Notes: generated by a model not told the origin, from the letters alone. Positions 27,926 through 37,230 are shown, counted from the stretch's first letter. The stretch: 64,000 nt of DNA from Shewanella sediminis HAW-EB3 (GCF_000018025.1 NC_009831.1:558001-622000), one strand, 5' to 3'. Numbers and translations: made by a program.

Positions 27926-28170
27926 CGTTGGAAGTTGCCGAAGGGCGTTGGAATAAATTGCGTGAGGCAGACATGGATGTCGGGCTAACTTTCGGGGTAC
28001 AGGATGTACCATCGGAAGTGTTAGCTATTTATCCATAAGCACAAGGCCCGTACTCAATGCATGTAACTTCGCCGGGGCGTCATAGGTGGATGCAAGGAGG
28101 ATGAGGACGAGCAGTCCTCCTTGCCCTGGTGTGGAATGGAATTCCACGACCTTCTCGGCCGTAAGGCCGC
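27926..28170. repeat. Structured repeat, right copy (inverted)
   Basis: Read on the minus strand this repeats the left element: hairpins GTGGAAT / ATTCCAC (28131-28147) and GCAAGGAGG / CCTCCTTGC (28092-28124), the conserved block (28044-28080), nested GCTAAC / GTTAGC and GGTACA / TGTACC stems, GACAT / ATGTC, and the terminal block shared with the left copy (27926-27940). Stems differ from the left copy by paired, compensating changes. An extra CGGCC / GGCCG hairpin follows. No gene lies between 27872 and 28225. Confidence 0.8.
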
Positions 28171-28225
28171 AAAGAATCAGCAAATGAAATTTGATTTCCC
28201 AGATGCCAACTCCAAAATGAACAAC

Positions 28226-28804
28226 CTAAGCTTTCACTAGCTTTGCCAGATCTGCCGGTCGGTAGTAAACCGATTTCAAAACCTTACCCTGACGAACGAC
28301 CTTACCCGCCATATCTACATCTTTGGCGCACTTGGCGATGATGAAGTCACCTTTCTTGCTGCCGACGATCTCGACGCCTTGCTTGGCGTAAAATTCGATA
28401 GTTTCGGTTAATTCCTGCTCGTTGCGACACACCTTACTCATGTTGCTTGAGTGAACTTCATCCCAGCAGGTCACAAAATCAATTTCGCGGTTCTTGGCGA
28501 CATGTAACAGCAGGTCGATCACGTAGCTAATCTCGATGCGATCGTTTACCCCAGTGGCACCAAGATGAACTAAGCGGCCCATAAGGACATAAACAGAGTC
28601 GACGATGGCGTCGGCTTGTTCCATGCGGGTATCGGCTTCGGCAAGTTCGGTTAGCTCTTCGATAGCCAACGAAGTGTGCAGGGTGTCAGCCTTGTCATCC
28701 AATGTGGTTTCATCTTCGCTCGGTAGGTCGAAGGTTGAACGGAACTGGAGGATATCACGGTAAAGGTGATCGTAAAGTGGCTGAGTTAGTGCGGTGAGTT
28801 TCAT
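28226..28804 (-). CDS. MazG-like / PRA-PH superfamily nucleotide pyrophosphohydrolase
   Basis: This 192-residue protein shows the all-alpha NTP pyrophosphohydrolase pattern in SLAIEELTELAEADTRMEQADAIVDSVYVLMGRL, where the EEXXEL and EXXD-like acidic residues bind Mg. A C-terminal half of about 90 residues (KKGDFIIAKCAKDVDMAGKVVRQGKVLKSVYYRPADL) is an added domain. The likely role is hydrolysis of (d)NTPs or related nucleotides, as house-cleaning. It appears monocistronic and abuts the KAP cassette. Confidence 0.8.
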   Translation of the reverse strand: MKLTALTQPLYDHLYRDILQFRSTFDLPSEDETTLDDKADTLHTSLAIEELTELAEADTRMEQADAIVDSVYVLMGRLVHLGATGVNDRIEISYVIDLLLHVAKNREIDFVTCWDEVHSSNMSKVCRNEQELTETIEFYAKQGVEIVGSKKGDFIIAKCAKDVDMAGKVVRQGKVLKSVYYRPADLAKLVKA

Positions 28805-28958
28805 TGAATATGCCTTGAAGTCTTAACTTGTGTTTGAATATCAGAATTGCGGCAATTCTAATTTAATGGGGGAGCAAAAGAAACCCAAGGGAGTGACCGC
28901 TAAGGTTAACCAAGCGCAAGACCACTAGAATTAAAAAATTATTTTAGTGACTTAATTG

Positions 28959-29186
28959 CTAATTATTAACGGATTTAATAATCGTATTTAATAAGCCATT
29001 TGCAACATCGTCTGAGTTAACTTTATCGTCTCTAAAAGAGGGATTTGTACGCTCTTGTCTTCGCTGACTTGCTTTTACCGTCTCCTTACCAAATGTGATA
29101 CCCGTGTCGATGACCTCTGTGCTGGAGCAATCACAGAGGAGTAGTGCTAGCAAGAAGGGGGAGAGGATATGGTGATTATTTTTCAT
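28959..29186 (-). CDS. Small putative secreted or lipoprotein, hypothetical
   Basis: This 75-residue protein starts with a hydrophobic signal-like segment (LSPFLLALLLCDCSS) with Cys residues in a near-lipobox setting, though LCDC is not a good lipobox. The mature part is polar (KASQRRQERTNPSFRDDKV). No strong ribosome site is visible. No family is recognised. Confidence 0.45.
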   Translation of the reverse strand: MKNNHHILSPFLLALLLCDCSSTEVIDTGITFGKETVKASQRRQERTNPSFRDDKVNSDDVANGLLNTIIKSVNN

Positions 29187-29564
29187 CGAATCAGATCCAT
29201 CTAATTGATTGTTGGTTTAAGGATATTTATAACAGGGCAATATGGATAAAACAAATAGCTATTTTCAGTGTTACTCCATTTGAGCCGTTACTGGGTGAAT
29301 TCTTTTTATTTCCTTTGTTTGCTTTTCTTACCCTGATTATCTGCATAACTAACCACTATTTTCTTATTGGGATGAATTTTTAGTCTTTTTAGACATTCCT
29401 GTGGGGTTGCGCAGCTGACTCGCCGATGTAACGAATATGGACGAGAATGTTAACTTTGTGTAAATATGGCTGGCCCTCGTAGGAGAAAACCACCGGAAGA
29501 GTGGCTCTTACGGCAAGTCAATTACGCTCCAAAGCGAGATAAAAACAATAATAAGGAAAACGTG
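29187..29564. other. Intergenic region before nhaC, no gene seen
   Basis: The stretch is AT-rich up to about 29390 and then GC-richer near the gene. An in-frame ATG at 29466 would add a basic 33-residue leader, but the ribosome site favours 29565. A CCAC / GTGG stem lies near 29491-29505. No known riboswitch consensus was recognised. Confidence 0.4.
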
Positions 29565-31082
29565 ATGCCCTCAAAGAATGAGCTTCAGCAATCGCCGCCT
29601 GATGAGCCAGAAAAAGTATCTCAACATAAGCCCGCGAGTCTGCTCGATGCGTTAACTCCCATTATCGCCTTGGTTGCCATGTTGACGACGGCCGTGTATC
29701 TGTTTTCATCGGATAGCTCTTCGGGGGCTAACCAGATAGCTCTTATCATGGCGGCCTGTATCGCCTTGGTGATTGGCGCCAAAAATGGCTATAGCTGGAA
29801 GGAGATGGAGGCGGGGATAGTACACAGTGTCTCTATGGCGACGGGTGCACTGCTGATTCTATTCTCGGTGGGCTCCCTAATCGGTACCTGGATCTTAGCC
29901 GGTACGGTACCGACGATGATCTTCTATGGCATGAAGGTGCTTAACCCCGAATACTTCTATGCTGCATCGTGTTTACTTTGCGCCGTAGTGGCGATCAGTA
30001 TCGGTAGTTCATGGACCGTGGCGGGCACCTTAGGTATCGCCTTGATTGGTATTGCCGGAGCGATGGGGCTGAGTGTCGAAATTACCGCAGGCGCCATCAT
30101 CAGTGGCGCCTATTTTGGCGATAAGATGTCGCCTATGTCAGACACGACTAACCTGGCACCTGCTGTGGCGGGTACGGATCTCTTTAGCCATATCAGGCAT
30201 ATGGTGTGGACGACGACGCCGAGTATTATTATCGCCTTGATAGGCTTCGTTATCTTAGGCTTTAGCACTCAGAGTTCAGGAGGTAGCAGCGATCTCGAAT
30301 CGACCCTGAATATCTTACAATCTCAATATGCTCCGGGCGTACATCTGCTCTTGCCTCTGCTGGTGGTATTATTGCTGGCTTATAAGAAGGTGCCCGCATT
30401 TCCCACAGTGATTTTAGGAACCTTTGCCGGCGCTATCTGTGCAGCGATTTTTCAGTTTGACAATATTATTGAATTTGTCGGCGACGACAATTTACTGCCA
30501 GCAGTTGCGTTACTGAAGGGGATCTGGATTGCCATGTTCGACGGTTATACGGCGAATACCGGCGATACCGTGCTCGATAGCCTACTCAGCCGTGGTGGCA
30601 TGAGCAGCATGGTCAATACCGTTTGGTTAATCCTCTGTGCCATGGCTTTTGGCGGAGTCATGGAGCGCACCGGATTATTGAAGCGCATTTTACAGAGTAT
30701 CTTGGGTGTGGTGACATCGAGCAGTAGCTTAATTATCACGACTCTGGCCAGTTGTATCGGGGCTAACTTGATCACCGGTGATCAGTTTATTGCCATCTTA
30801 CTGCCGGGTCGCATGCTCAAGGTGGAGTACACCAAGCGAGGATTAGCGCCTGTTAATTTGAGCCGTGCCTTAGAAGACTCGGCGACGATCACCAGTCCTC
30901 TGGTTCCCTGGAATACCTGTGGTGCCTATATGGCCAGTACCTTAGGGGTCGCGACAATTGCTTACCTGCCGTACGCCTTCTTTAACCTGGTCTGCCCGTT
31001 AATCAGTGCAAGTTATGCTTATTTTAACTTCAAGATAGAGAAGCTAGAAGAGGTATCAGAGGCGGAAGAGGTGATTGCGTAA
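29565..31082 (+). CDS. NhaC-family Na+/H+ antiporter
   Basis: This 505-residue inner-membrane protein has about eleven to twelve helices and NhaC-family features (GSSWTVAGTLGIALIGIAGAMGL, GAYFGDKMSPMSDTTNLAPA, ITSPLVPWNTCGAYM). Family members exchange Na+ for H+ or carry organic acids and amino acids. ATG 29565 with AAGGA upstream is preferred to an earlier in-frame ATG. It is single and ends in a palindrome facing an S9 peptidase gene. Confidence 0.9.
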   Translation: MPSKNELQQSPPDEPEKVSQHKPASLLDALTPIIALVAMLTTAVYLFSSDSSSGANQIALIMAACIALVIGAKNGYSWKEMEAGIVHSVSMATGALLILFSVGSLIGTWILAGTVPTMIFYGMKVLNPEYFYAASCLLCAVVAISIGSSWTVAGTLGIALIGIAGAMGLSVEITAGAIISGAYFGDKMSPMSDTTNLAPAVAGTDLFSHIRHMVWTTTPSIIIALIGFVILGFSTQSSGGSSDLESTLNILQSQYAPGVHLLLPLLVVLLLAYKKVPAFPTVILGTFAGAICAAIFQFDNIIEFVGDDNLLPAVALLKGIWIAMFDGYTANTGDTVLDSLLSRGGMSSMVNTVWLILCAMAFGGVMERTGLLKRILQSILGVVTSSSSLIITTLASCIGANLITGDQFIAILLPGRMLKVEYTKRGLAPVNLSRALEDSATITSPLVPWNTCGAYMASTLGVATIAYLPYAFFNLVCPLISASYAYFNFKIEKLEEVSEAEEVIA

Positions 31083-31088
31083 GAGAAG

Positions 31089-31122
31089 GTTCCTGGAACC
31101 TAGGGATCTAGGTTCCAGGAAC
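31089..31122. terminator. 15-bp perfect palindrome between convergent genes
   Basis: GTTCCTGGAACCTAG (31089-31103) and CTAGGTTCCAGGAAC (31108-31122) pair perfectly around a GGAT loop. The T tract is weak, so it may be a dispersed palindrome of the CCTAG type that also ends transcription from both sides. Confidence 0.65.
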
Positions 31123-31130
31123 TTGTTAAA

Positions 31131-33197
31131 TTATAATCGGCTCACATCAACCTTTAGCGTATCGAGGTGTGCGGTGAGAGCGGGAGTCACCGCATTATCT
31201 ACTCGGCCGCCCAGGTGTTTACCGAAAAACTGCTCCATAGCCACAATATAGGCTAACTTATTATCCCGTTTACGGAAGCCATGACCTTCATCTTTTGCCA
31301 GAATGTATTCAACCGGTAGTTTGCGGTTATACATCACCCGCGCGATATTATCGGATTCAATTTGGGTCACTCTGGGATCATTCGCCCCTTGGACTAACAT
31401 CAGCGGCGCCCTAATGTTATCGACGAAATTAATGGGAGAACGAGCCTTCATATCTACTCTGTCTGTATCGATCTCAGGATCGCCTACCGCACTGTAAAAC
31501 TGACCCAGATAGGGACGGAAGTGAGGAGGGAATGATTCCAGTAGTGTAATAAGGCTAGAGGGACCGACATAGGAGATCACCGCCTGATACAGATCCGGGG
31601 TGAAGGTCGCGCCGGCAAGCGCTGCATAGCCACCATAAGATGCGCCCATGATCCCTAAGCGCTGTTTATCGGCTATCCCCTCTTTGATGAGGTAATGCGC
31701 CCCGTCGGTCAGATCGTCCTGCATGCTGCCGGTGCCCCAGTTTTTATTGCCTGCATTGAGGAAGCGTTTACCAAAGCCTGTAGAGGCACGAAAGTTGGGC
31801 TGTAATACCGCATAGCCGCGGTTTGCCAATAGCTGAGCAATCGGGTTGAAATAGCCTGAACTTAAAGTCCAGTAGTCTCGGGACCAGGGGCCACCATGGG
31901 GAAGAATGACTGTCGGCAGGTTTTGTGTTTGTCCCTTAGGTAGGGTCAGATAGGCCTGAATGGTCACGCCATCGCGAGCCTGGTAGGTGATGGATTGACG
32001 TTTTGATAGCAGCTCAGGGCTAATCGATGCTTCTTGCTCAAGCAAAAGGCTCACGAGTCCAGTATTGGCATCAAAGCGATAGTCGCTTCCCATATCGACA
32101 TCGCTGGCGATATGTAGCTGCCACAGACCGGTTTTCTCGTTTCTATCTGTGATGGTTATCTCCACATCTTGAGTGAAGTGGTCGTTAATTTTTTGCCAGT
32201 TGTCAGCAAAGGTTTCATCCAGCGGGTAAGTGCGTAAACGACCGCCATAATAGGAGACGGCAAGTGGTGCACCTTCATCGTTAAAGAGCACATCATAAAC
32301 ATCAGATTCATCCTGCGGATCTTGATGTAGAGTGACGATTTTACCTGTGGTCATATTGAGGCGTAACAGTTGTAGCTTGTCTCGTCCTTGGATGTTGGCA
32401 CGAAGATAGGCCAAGTTGTTATCTTCATCGAAGCTAAGAATATCTATGTCTTCACCAAATTGGGTCTTGATCAGACTCGTCCATTTCCCAGAAATTTTGG
32501 CGTAGAGATCGGAAGTATTGTCTGGGTTACTGCTGGTGCCGAGTACCGGAACGCCTTGTTGGTTTGTCTCTATGGAAGAGAAGCCGTAGGTGTTAGAAAA
32601 AATATTGGTTATTTTTGCGGAATCGATATTCAGACGAAAGAGATCCATCTGCTGAGGATTATCTTGATTCGACATGACAACCAAAGTGTTGGGCTTATCT
32701 TTTGGTTGTTTGAGCAGGTCATATCTGATGTCTGTATTACTGGTGAGCGCAGTGATGTTCGGGACAGGTTTAATCTGGCTCGTATCCAGAGAGAGTTTAT
32801 AGATCTGGGTATTTTCATTACCACCGGTATCTTTAAGGAAGAAGATCTCATTGCCTTGGTGTGACCAGCGGAAGCTGTAAATCGGATCCTTTGAGGTGGT
32901 AATAGGAAAAGCTTCATCGAGATCAGTACCGGTGGCCATCAGATAGATGTTTTTCGCGCCTTGATACTCTTTGAAAAAGGCTAACCACTTTCCGTCACTG
33001 GAGCTCTTGAGTCCACTGATCCCTTGCTCGTTGAAAAAGGCTTCAACAGGTAGCAGTTGAACTTGCTGACTTTGATCTTGGATAGTGGCTCGATCTGACA
33101 AGTTTGTTGGTGAAGGGGTCTGCGAGCAGCCTGTTATAAATAAGCTAGCGGCGAGCGCTGTCGAGAGTACGCTAGGTAAAATCTTATGTGTCTTCAT
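31131..33197 (-). CDS. S9 (prolyl oligopeptidase-like) family peptidase, lipoprotein
   Basis: This 688-residue protein has a lipoprotein signal (FITGC, Cys24), a beta-propeller-like middle region and a C-terminal hydrolase domain. The triad is Ser520 (GASYGG), Asp607 (GANDP) and His639 (EGHGF). It is a paralogue of the peptidase at 1845-3824, with the same GANDPRV and EGHGF motifs. It should cleave peptides at the membrane surface. The gene is monocistronic and convergent with nhaC. Confidence 0.92.
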   Translation of the reverse strand: MKTHKILPSVLSTALAASLFITGCSQTPSPTNLSDRATIQDQSQQVQLLPVEAFFNEQGISGLKSSSDGKWLAFFKEYQGAKNIYLMATGTDLDEAFPITTSKDPIYSFRWSHQGNEIFFLKDTGGNENTQIYKLSLDTSQIKPVPNITALTSNTDIRYDLLKQPKDKPNTLVVMSNQDNPQQMDLFRLNIDSAKITNIFSNTYGFSSIETNQQGVPVLGTSSNPDNTSDLYAKISGKWTSLIKTQFGEDIDILSFDEDNNLAYLRANIQGRDKLQLLRLNMTTGKIVTLHQDPQDESDVYDVLFNDEGAPLAVSYYGGRLRTYPLDETFADNWQKINDHFTQDVEITITDRNEKTGLWQLHIASDVDMGSDYRFDANTGLVSLLLEQEASISPELLSKRQSITYQARDGVTIQAYLTLPKGQTQNLPTVILPHGGPWSRDYWTLSSGYFNPIAQLLANRGYAVLQPNFRASTGFGKRFLNAGNKNWGTGSMQDDLTDGAHYLIKEGIADKQRLGIMGASYGGYAALAGATFTPDLYQAVISYVGPSSLITLLESFPPHFRPYLGQFYSAVGDPEIDTDRVDMKARSPINFVDNIRAPLMLVQGANDPRVTQIESDNIARVMYNRKLPVEYILAKDEGHGFRKRDNKLAYIVAMEQFFGKHLGGRVDNAVTPALTAHLDTLKVDVSRL

Positions 33198-33382
33198 CGT
33201 TCATTCCTTTAAATAACAGCTCAGATGCCTATTTGTATTATCAACAAATCAGTTATCCATGAATTGCTAATTAAACTAATACATAAATTAATTATTGTAA
33301 AACGATAATTAAATATTAATTTACAACCAAATGTTTCTGTCTGGTATAATCGGTGCAATTCACGGGTGAGGAAACAGAAACA

Positions 33383-33898
33383 ATGAATGCCAATATGCAG
33401 AAACTGATGAAGATCAGCGGTTTTTTTAGGTTGCTGGTTTTGATTGCGACAACAATCATGATGGTTTATCTGGGATACAGTTTCTTCGTCAATGGCGATA
33501 TCCGCTTTGGGGCCAGTCACCTGTTTCATGAACTCTGGCAGGATGAGCGTGCGAGTAGAGGCATACTCTTAGGCCTCCAGTCCCCCCTGTTTATCATACT
33601 ATTGGTTGGGGTTTATTGGTTACAGAAGCTGCTTAGCCATTATCAACAGGGGCAATTTTTCGGCCATGAGGCGATGCGCTGTTATCTGTGGTTGGTATGG
33701 CTAAAGGTATTCGACTTCGGAATAGAGATAATCCAGCATCTGGGGACGGGTTACTACCATAAACAATTTTTTGAACATACCAGCATACAATTGACGATAG
33801 ATTTTGGTGATGTGACCACAATTTTATTAATGCTTTTAATTGTTTACTTGCTCAAAGCGGCGAGAGAGCTCGAAGCCGAAAACAGAGAGTTTATCTAG
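33383..33898 (+). CDS. DUF2975-family membrane protein
   Basis: This 171-residue protein has four predicted helices (about residues 10-32, 65-85, 105-125 and 135-160). Start 33383 follows GAGGA. DUF2975 proteins usually sit next to a small Cro/CI-type HTH gene of the YozG type, as here after 18 bases, and are probably regulated with it. The role is unknown. Confidence 0.82.
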   Translation: MNANMQKLMKISGFFRLLVLIATTIMMVYLGYSFFVNGDIRFGASHLFHELWQDERASRGILLGLQSPLFIILLVGVYWLQKLLSHYQQGQFFGHEAMRCYLWLVWLKVFDFGIEIIQHLGTGYYHKQFFEHTSIQLTIDFGDVTTILLMLLIVYLLKAARELEAENREFI

Positions 33899-33916
33899 GT
33901 CGTGGAAATTTAAATC

Positions 33917-34129
33917 ATGGAAATTATCGTAAATTTAGATGTCATGATGGCGGTTCGTAAGGTCAGTTCGAAAGAGTTGGCCAAGGCGATAGGGATCACC
34001 GAGGCTAATTTGTCCTTACTTAAACGCGGCAAGGTAAAAGGGGTGCGCTTCGAAACCTTAGCGAGTATCTGCGACTATCTAGCGTGTCAGCCCGGAGATA
34101 TTCTGGAGTATCGAAAAGCCGCTGAGTGA
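33917..34129 (+). CDS. Cro/CI-type helix-turn-helix regulator, YozG-like
   Basis: This 70-residue protein is a single HTH_3 domain (RKVSSKELAKAIGITEANLSLLKRGKVKGVRFETLASICDYLACQPGDILEY). It lies 18 bases after the DUF2975 gene and probably controls or partners with it. Confidence 0.9.
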   Translation: MEIIVNLDVMMAVRKVSSKELAKAIGITEANLSLLKRGKVKGVRFETLASICDYLACQPGDILEYRKAAE

Positions 34130-34155
34130 TCTGCAGATTCAGGATAAATACCTGT

Positions 34156-34199
34156 AAAAAAATCCGTCCGGTAAAAAATAGGGGAAACAAGCCGGACGG
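34156..34199 (-). terminator. Terminator of the minus-strand ccm-like operon
   Basis: On the minus strand CCGTCCGG (34199-34192) and CCGGACGG (34171-34164) form an 8-bp stem followed by a run of seven T residues. It lies downstream of the CcmG-like gene. Confidence 0.82.
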
Positions 34200-34263
34200 G
34201 AGCAATGAAAACCTTGTAAGACATTCTAATACGGTGAGTTATCTCTCTTCTCTATCTCGTGAG

Positions 34264-34842
34264 CTATCGTTTAGCGTATTTGGCGATAAGTTTTTCCAGG
34301 TAGGGTTGCACCTCTTTATCCCCCCAATCTAAATATCCCCTCAGAAAACCGATGAGATTCCCTGAACCGTCGAACACATAGGTCGCGGGGACAACATCTG
34401 CCGGCATGACCTGGTCGATATCTTTATTGGGATCCAGCCAGGTCTTATAGTGGGACAGTCCATGACGGGCCAGGAATGGTTTAACTTTTTCACTCTCTTC
34501 ATCGATGGAGATCGGCAGTACGACCAGATCTTTGTCTATATTGGTCTGACGGATATTCTCCATCTGCGGGATCTCTTTAATGCAGGGGGCGCACCAGGTT
34601 GCCCATAGGTTGACCATTACCACCTTGCCTTTATATTGTTTGAGGTTTATCTCACCACCTTCGGTATCGGTAAAGGTGACATCGGGTACCTCTCTGGCCG
34701 ATTGCATCTCAATAAAACGAGACATGATCATCGGCTTATTGATGGCCTCCCCGGTGTTGTAGACTTTATTGGACTTAGCGTCTGCAGGGATGAATACAGA
34801 GGATAAGGCCAATAGGCAGGTTAATATAAGTGTCTTATTCAT
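34264..34842 (-). CDS. CcmG/ResA-like periplasmic thioredoxin
   Basis: The 192-residue product has a signal peptide (MNKTLILTCLLALSSVFIPADA) and a thioredoxin domain with WCAPC in LWATWCAPCIKEIPQM and VPATYVFD with the cis-Pro. Such proteins reduce apocytochrome cysteines before heme attachment. The start overlaps the stop of the CcmH-like gene by 8 bases; an ATG 12 bases upstream is an alternative. With the CcmH- and CcmF-like genes it is probably dedicated to the sir module across the divergent promoter region. Confidence 0.85.
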   Translation of the reverse strand: MNKTLILTCLLALSSVFIPADAKSNKVYNTGEAINKPMIMSRFIEMQSAREVPDVTFTDTEGGEINLKQYKGKVVMVNLWATWCAPCIKEIPQMENIRQTNIDKDLVVLPISIDEESEKVKPFLARHGLSHYKTWLDPNKDIDQVMPADVVPATYVFDGSGNLIGFLRGYLDWGDKEVQPYLEKLIAKYAKR

Positions 34843-35263
34843 AGGAGTTACCATTAGTTCTTTGGTGTTTATGTTGCTCACGGATAAGCATCGCGGCGAC
34901 GGCGATAATTATCAGCAACAGAAAGAGTGGACCAAACCAGAGCATGGCGGTTGCCACAGAAAAACTGGGCTGATACTTAATCTTCTCGCCATAGCGTTGA
35001 ACCAGAAATTCGATAATGGCCTCTTTAGACTCGCCTTGCTCTAACATAAGGAAAATTTGAGCCTTCAATTCATTCGCTATGGGGGCTTGTGAATCAAACA
35101 GATTTTGATTTATCGACATGGGGCAGCGCAGCTCATAGGAGATTTCAAAGCCGATATCCCGGATCTGATCTTGGGTATAGCTGTTTTCACCTGTCGTAGT
35201 GGTAGCGGCCATTGCGCTCATACTCAGGCTGAATAACAGCATCAAAAAGAGGATACGCATCAT
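34835..35263 (-). CDS. CcmH/NrfF-like heme lyase subunit with CXXS motif
   Basis: This 142-residue protein has a signal peptide, the CcmH helical domain (IANELKAQIFLMLEQGESKEAIIEFLVQRYGEKI) and a C-terminal membrane helix. CcmH and NrfF normally have LRCXXC, whereas this protein reads LRCPMS (Cys47, Ser50), so only the first cysteine remains. The TCG serine codon is clear in the DNA at 35114-35116. The gene overlaps ccmF by 4 bases. It should act with the CcmF-like protein in heme attachment, probably for SirA. Confidence 0.88.
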   Translation of the reverse strand: MMRILFLMLLFSLSMSAMAATTTTGENSYTQDQIRDIGFEISYELRCPMSINQNLFDSQAPIANELKAQIFLMLEQGESKEAIIEFLVQRYGEKIKYQPSFSVATAMLWFGPLFLLLIIIAVAAMLIREQHKHQRTNGNSYE

Positions 35264-37230
35264 GCTAGCCCCTCTATTCTTGTGGCAATGGGATTGCTGT
35301 TCGAATAGGCCGCTTTTTGTACCCGCAGGCGATATAAGCCAGTAAGTGCCGCTATGGTTCCTCCCAGCATCATCAAGAGTCCGCCTAACCAGATCCAGCA
35401 GGCAAGCGGCTTGTAGCTAATGCGGATGAGATATTCGGTATCACTGAGCTGTAGACCACTGGAAACATAAAGATCCCTGAAGATATTACGCATAATGCCG
35501 GCCTTGGAGACCTCCATGGCATTGGTCTTGAAGGTCTGGCGTTGAGGGGTGATATAGCCGATAAAATTATCATCGGCATCGGTCACGCGAATATTTGCCT
35601 GAATAGCGGTATAGCTCTTCTCATCCACGTTGACCGTATCTTCATACACGAAGGTATAGCCGGCAACGACCTTACCTTGCGCCGGTCCCATTCTCAGCAA
35701 CTCCTGCTGCTCGAAATTTGAAACCGATGTTGCACCTATTATGCTAATGGCAACCCCAAGGTGAGCGATGAGCATCGCAGATTTTCTGGCTAAGCCTTCT
35801 ATTCCCTGGTGACGTAAACGGAACAGTAGATAGCCTAAGCACAGGATCAACCATGTGGCCGATGTTGCACCAAGAAAGAGCCAGATATTAAAACCTGAGC
35901 CTGTCAGCATGCTCAGGGTTTCGGCGATGGCGAGGGCAATGATAAAGAGTACGATTAAGGGTCTCAGCGCCGAGAACTTCTCTCTTTTCCATGAAATTAA
36001 AGGTGCGGCTCCCATCAATAACACTGCCATGAAAGTGAGAGGAATGAAGATGCTGTTAAAGTAGGGCGCTCCCACGGACAGGGTGCCAATATCGAGTAGC
36101 TCAAACAGCAGTGGATAAAAGGTGCCGAGCAGTACGGATATAGCCGCGACCACTAAGACAATATTACCCAGTAATATCACGCTATCTCTCGATACCAGTG
36201 TGAAATTCAGCTCAGATTTAATCTGATTAGCCTTTAGGGCGAAAAGGGTTAAGGCGCCACATACAAATACGCCGAGCAGGAACAGAATCGACATCCCTCT
36301 GGTGGGATCGGATGCGAAGGCGTGCACCGACTGCACGATACCCGAACGGACGAGGAAAGTGCCTAACAGGCTTAACGAGAAGGCTAACAGACACAAGAGT
36401 AGGGTGGTCACCTTAAAGCTGTCACGCCTGTGACTCAAAACCACCGAGTGTAGTAACGCGGTGGCGACCAGCCATGGAATGAAAGAGGCATTTTCAACCG
36501 GATCCCAAAACCACCATCCTCCCCAGCCCAGTTCGTTATACGCCCACCATGAACCGAAGGCATTGCCGCCCGTTAGAAATACCCATGCCAGCAGTGCCCA
36601 AGGTCTAAGATAGCCTGCGTGTGTCCGGGTCAGCTTACCGCCGAGCAGAGCCGCAATTGCGGCGGCAAAGGTCACCGTGAGGCCGACATAGCCAAGAAAC
36701 AGTAGCGGTGGATGAAAGATTAACCCTATGTCTTGCAGTATGGGGTTAAGGTCTCGGCCCTCTATCGGGAAATTTGGCAGTAACCTGGCAAAGGGATTCG
36801 AAGTAAACAGCATAAACAGGTTAAAGCCGGCTATCACCGAGGCTAATATTGCGATCAACCTGCCGATAAATAAGCGGTCTCGATATTTGGATGAGAAGAC
36901 GATGATGCAACCCCAAATGGCAATGGCGACAACCCAAAACAGCATAGAGCCTTCGTGGCTACCCCAGACGGCTGCAACTTTATAGAGTAGCGCCAGTTGT
37001 GTGTTGGAATGGTTGGCGACATAGGCAACGGAGAAATCATCGGTAATAAACGAGATAAGCAGACAAAGAATAGAAGCCGTAATGGTAAATGTCATTAATC
37101 CGGTTAATGTCTTTACATAGCTGAAAAGGTAATGATTTTTAGTGTGTAGGGCAACGAGTGGAATAACGGCAAGTAACAGAGATGATACTGTGCTGATAAT
37201 TAGAAGTATAAGTCCGAGTTCTGGGATCAT
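35260..37230 (-). CDS. CcmF/NrfE-like heme lyase
   Basis: This 656-residue inner-membrane protein has about fifteen helices, the WWD domain (GWGGWWFWDPVENASFIPWL) and LPNFPIEGRDLNPILQDIGLIFHPPLL. It ligates heme to cytochrome c. In E. coli the NrfEFG set is dedicated to an unusual heme motif, and in Shewanella a CcmF-like gene beside sirA is likewise thought to serve the CX15CH site. It is the first gene of a minus-strand operon divergent from sirA and is present once for two sir modules. Confidence 0.92.
   Translation of the reverse strand: MIPELGLILLIISTVSSLLLAVIPLVALHTKNHYLFSYVKTLTGLMTFTITASILCLLISFITDDFSVAYVANHSNTQLALLYKVAAVWGSHEGSMLFWVVAIAIWGCIIVFSSKYRDRLFIGRLIAILASVIAGFNLFMLFTSNPFARLLPNFPIEGRDLNPILQDIGLIFHPPLLFLGYVGLTVTFAAAIAALLGGKLTRTHAGYLRPWALLAWVFLTGGNAFGSWWAYNELGWGGWWFWDPVENASFIPWLVATALLHSVVLSHRRDSFKVTTLLLCLLAFSLSLLGTFLVRSGIVQSVHAFASDPTRGMSILFLLGVFVCGALTLFALKANQIKSELNFTLVSRDSVILLGNIVLVVAAISVLLGTFYPLLFELLDIGTLSVGAPYFNSIFIPLTFMAVLLMGAAPLISWKREKFSALRPLIVLFIIALAIAETLSMLTGSGFNIWLFLGATSATWLILCLGYLLFRLRHQGIEGLARKSAMLIAHLGVAISIIGATSVSNFEQQELLRMGPAQGKVVAGYTFVYEDTVNVDEKSYTAIQANIRVTDADDNFIGYITPQRQTFKTNAMEVSKAGIMRNIFRDLYVSSGLQLSDTEYLIRISYKPLACWIWLGGLLMMLGGTIAALTGLYRLRVQKAAYSNSNPIATRIEGLA

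Noticed and set aside
29466..29564. N-terminal extension of NhaC and a possible riboswitch in its leader
   Set aside because: The extension is basic and unlike NhaC N-termini, the better ribosome site is at 29565, and no lysine or other riboswitch consensus was found.
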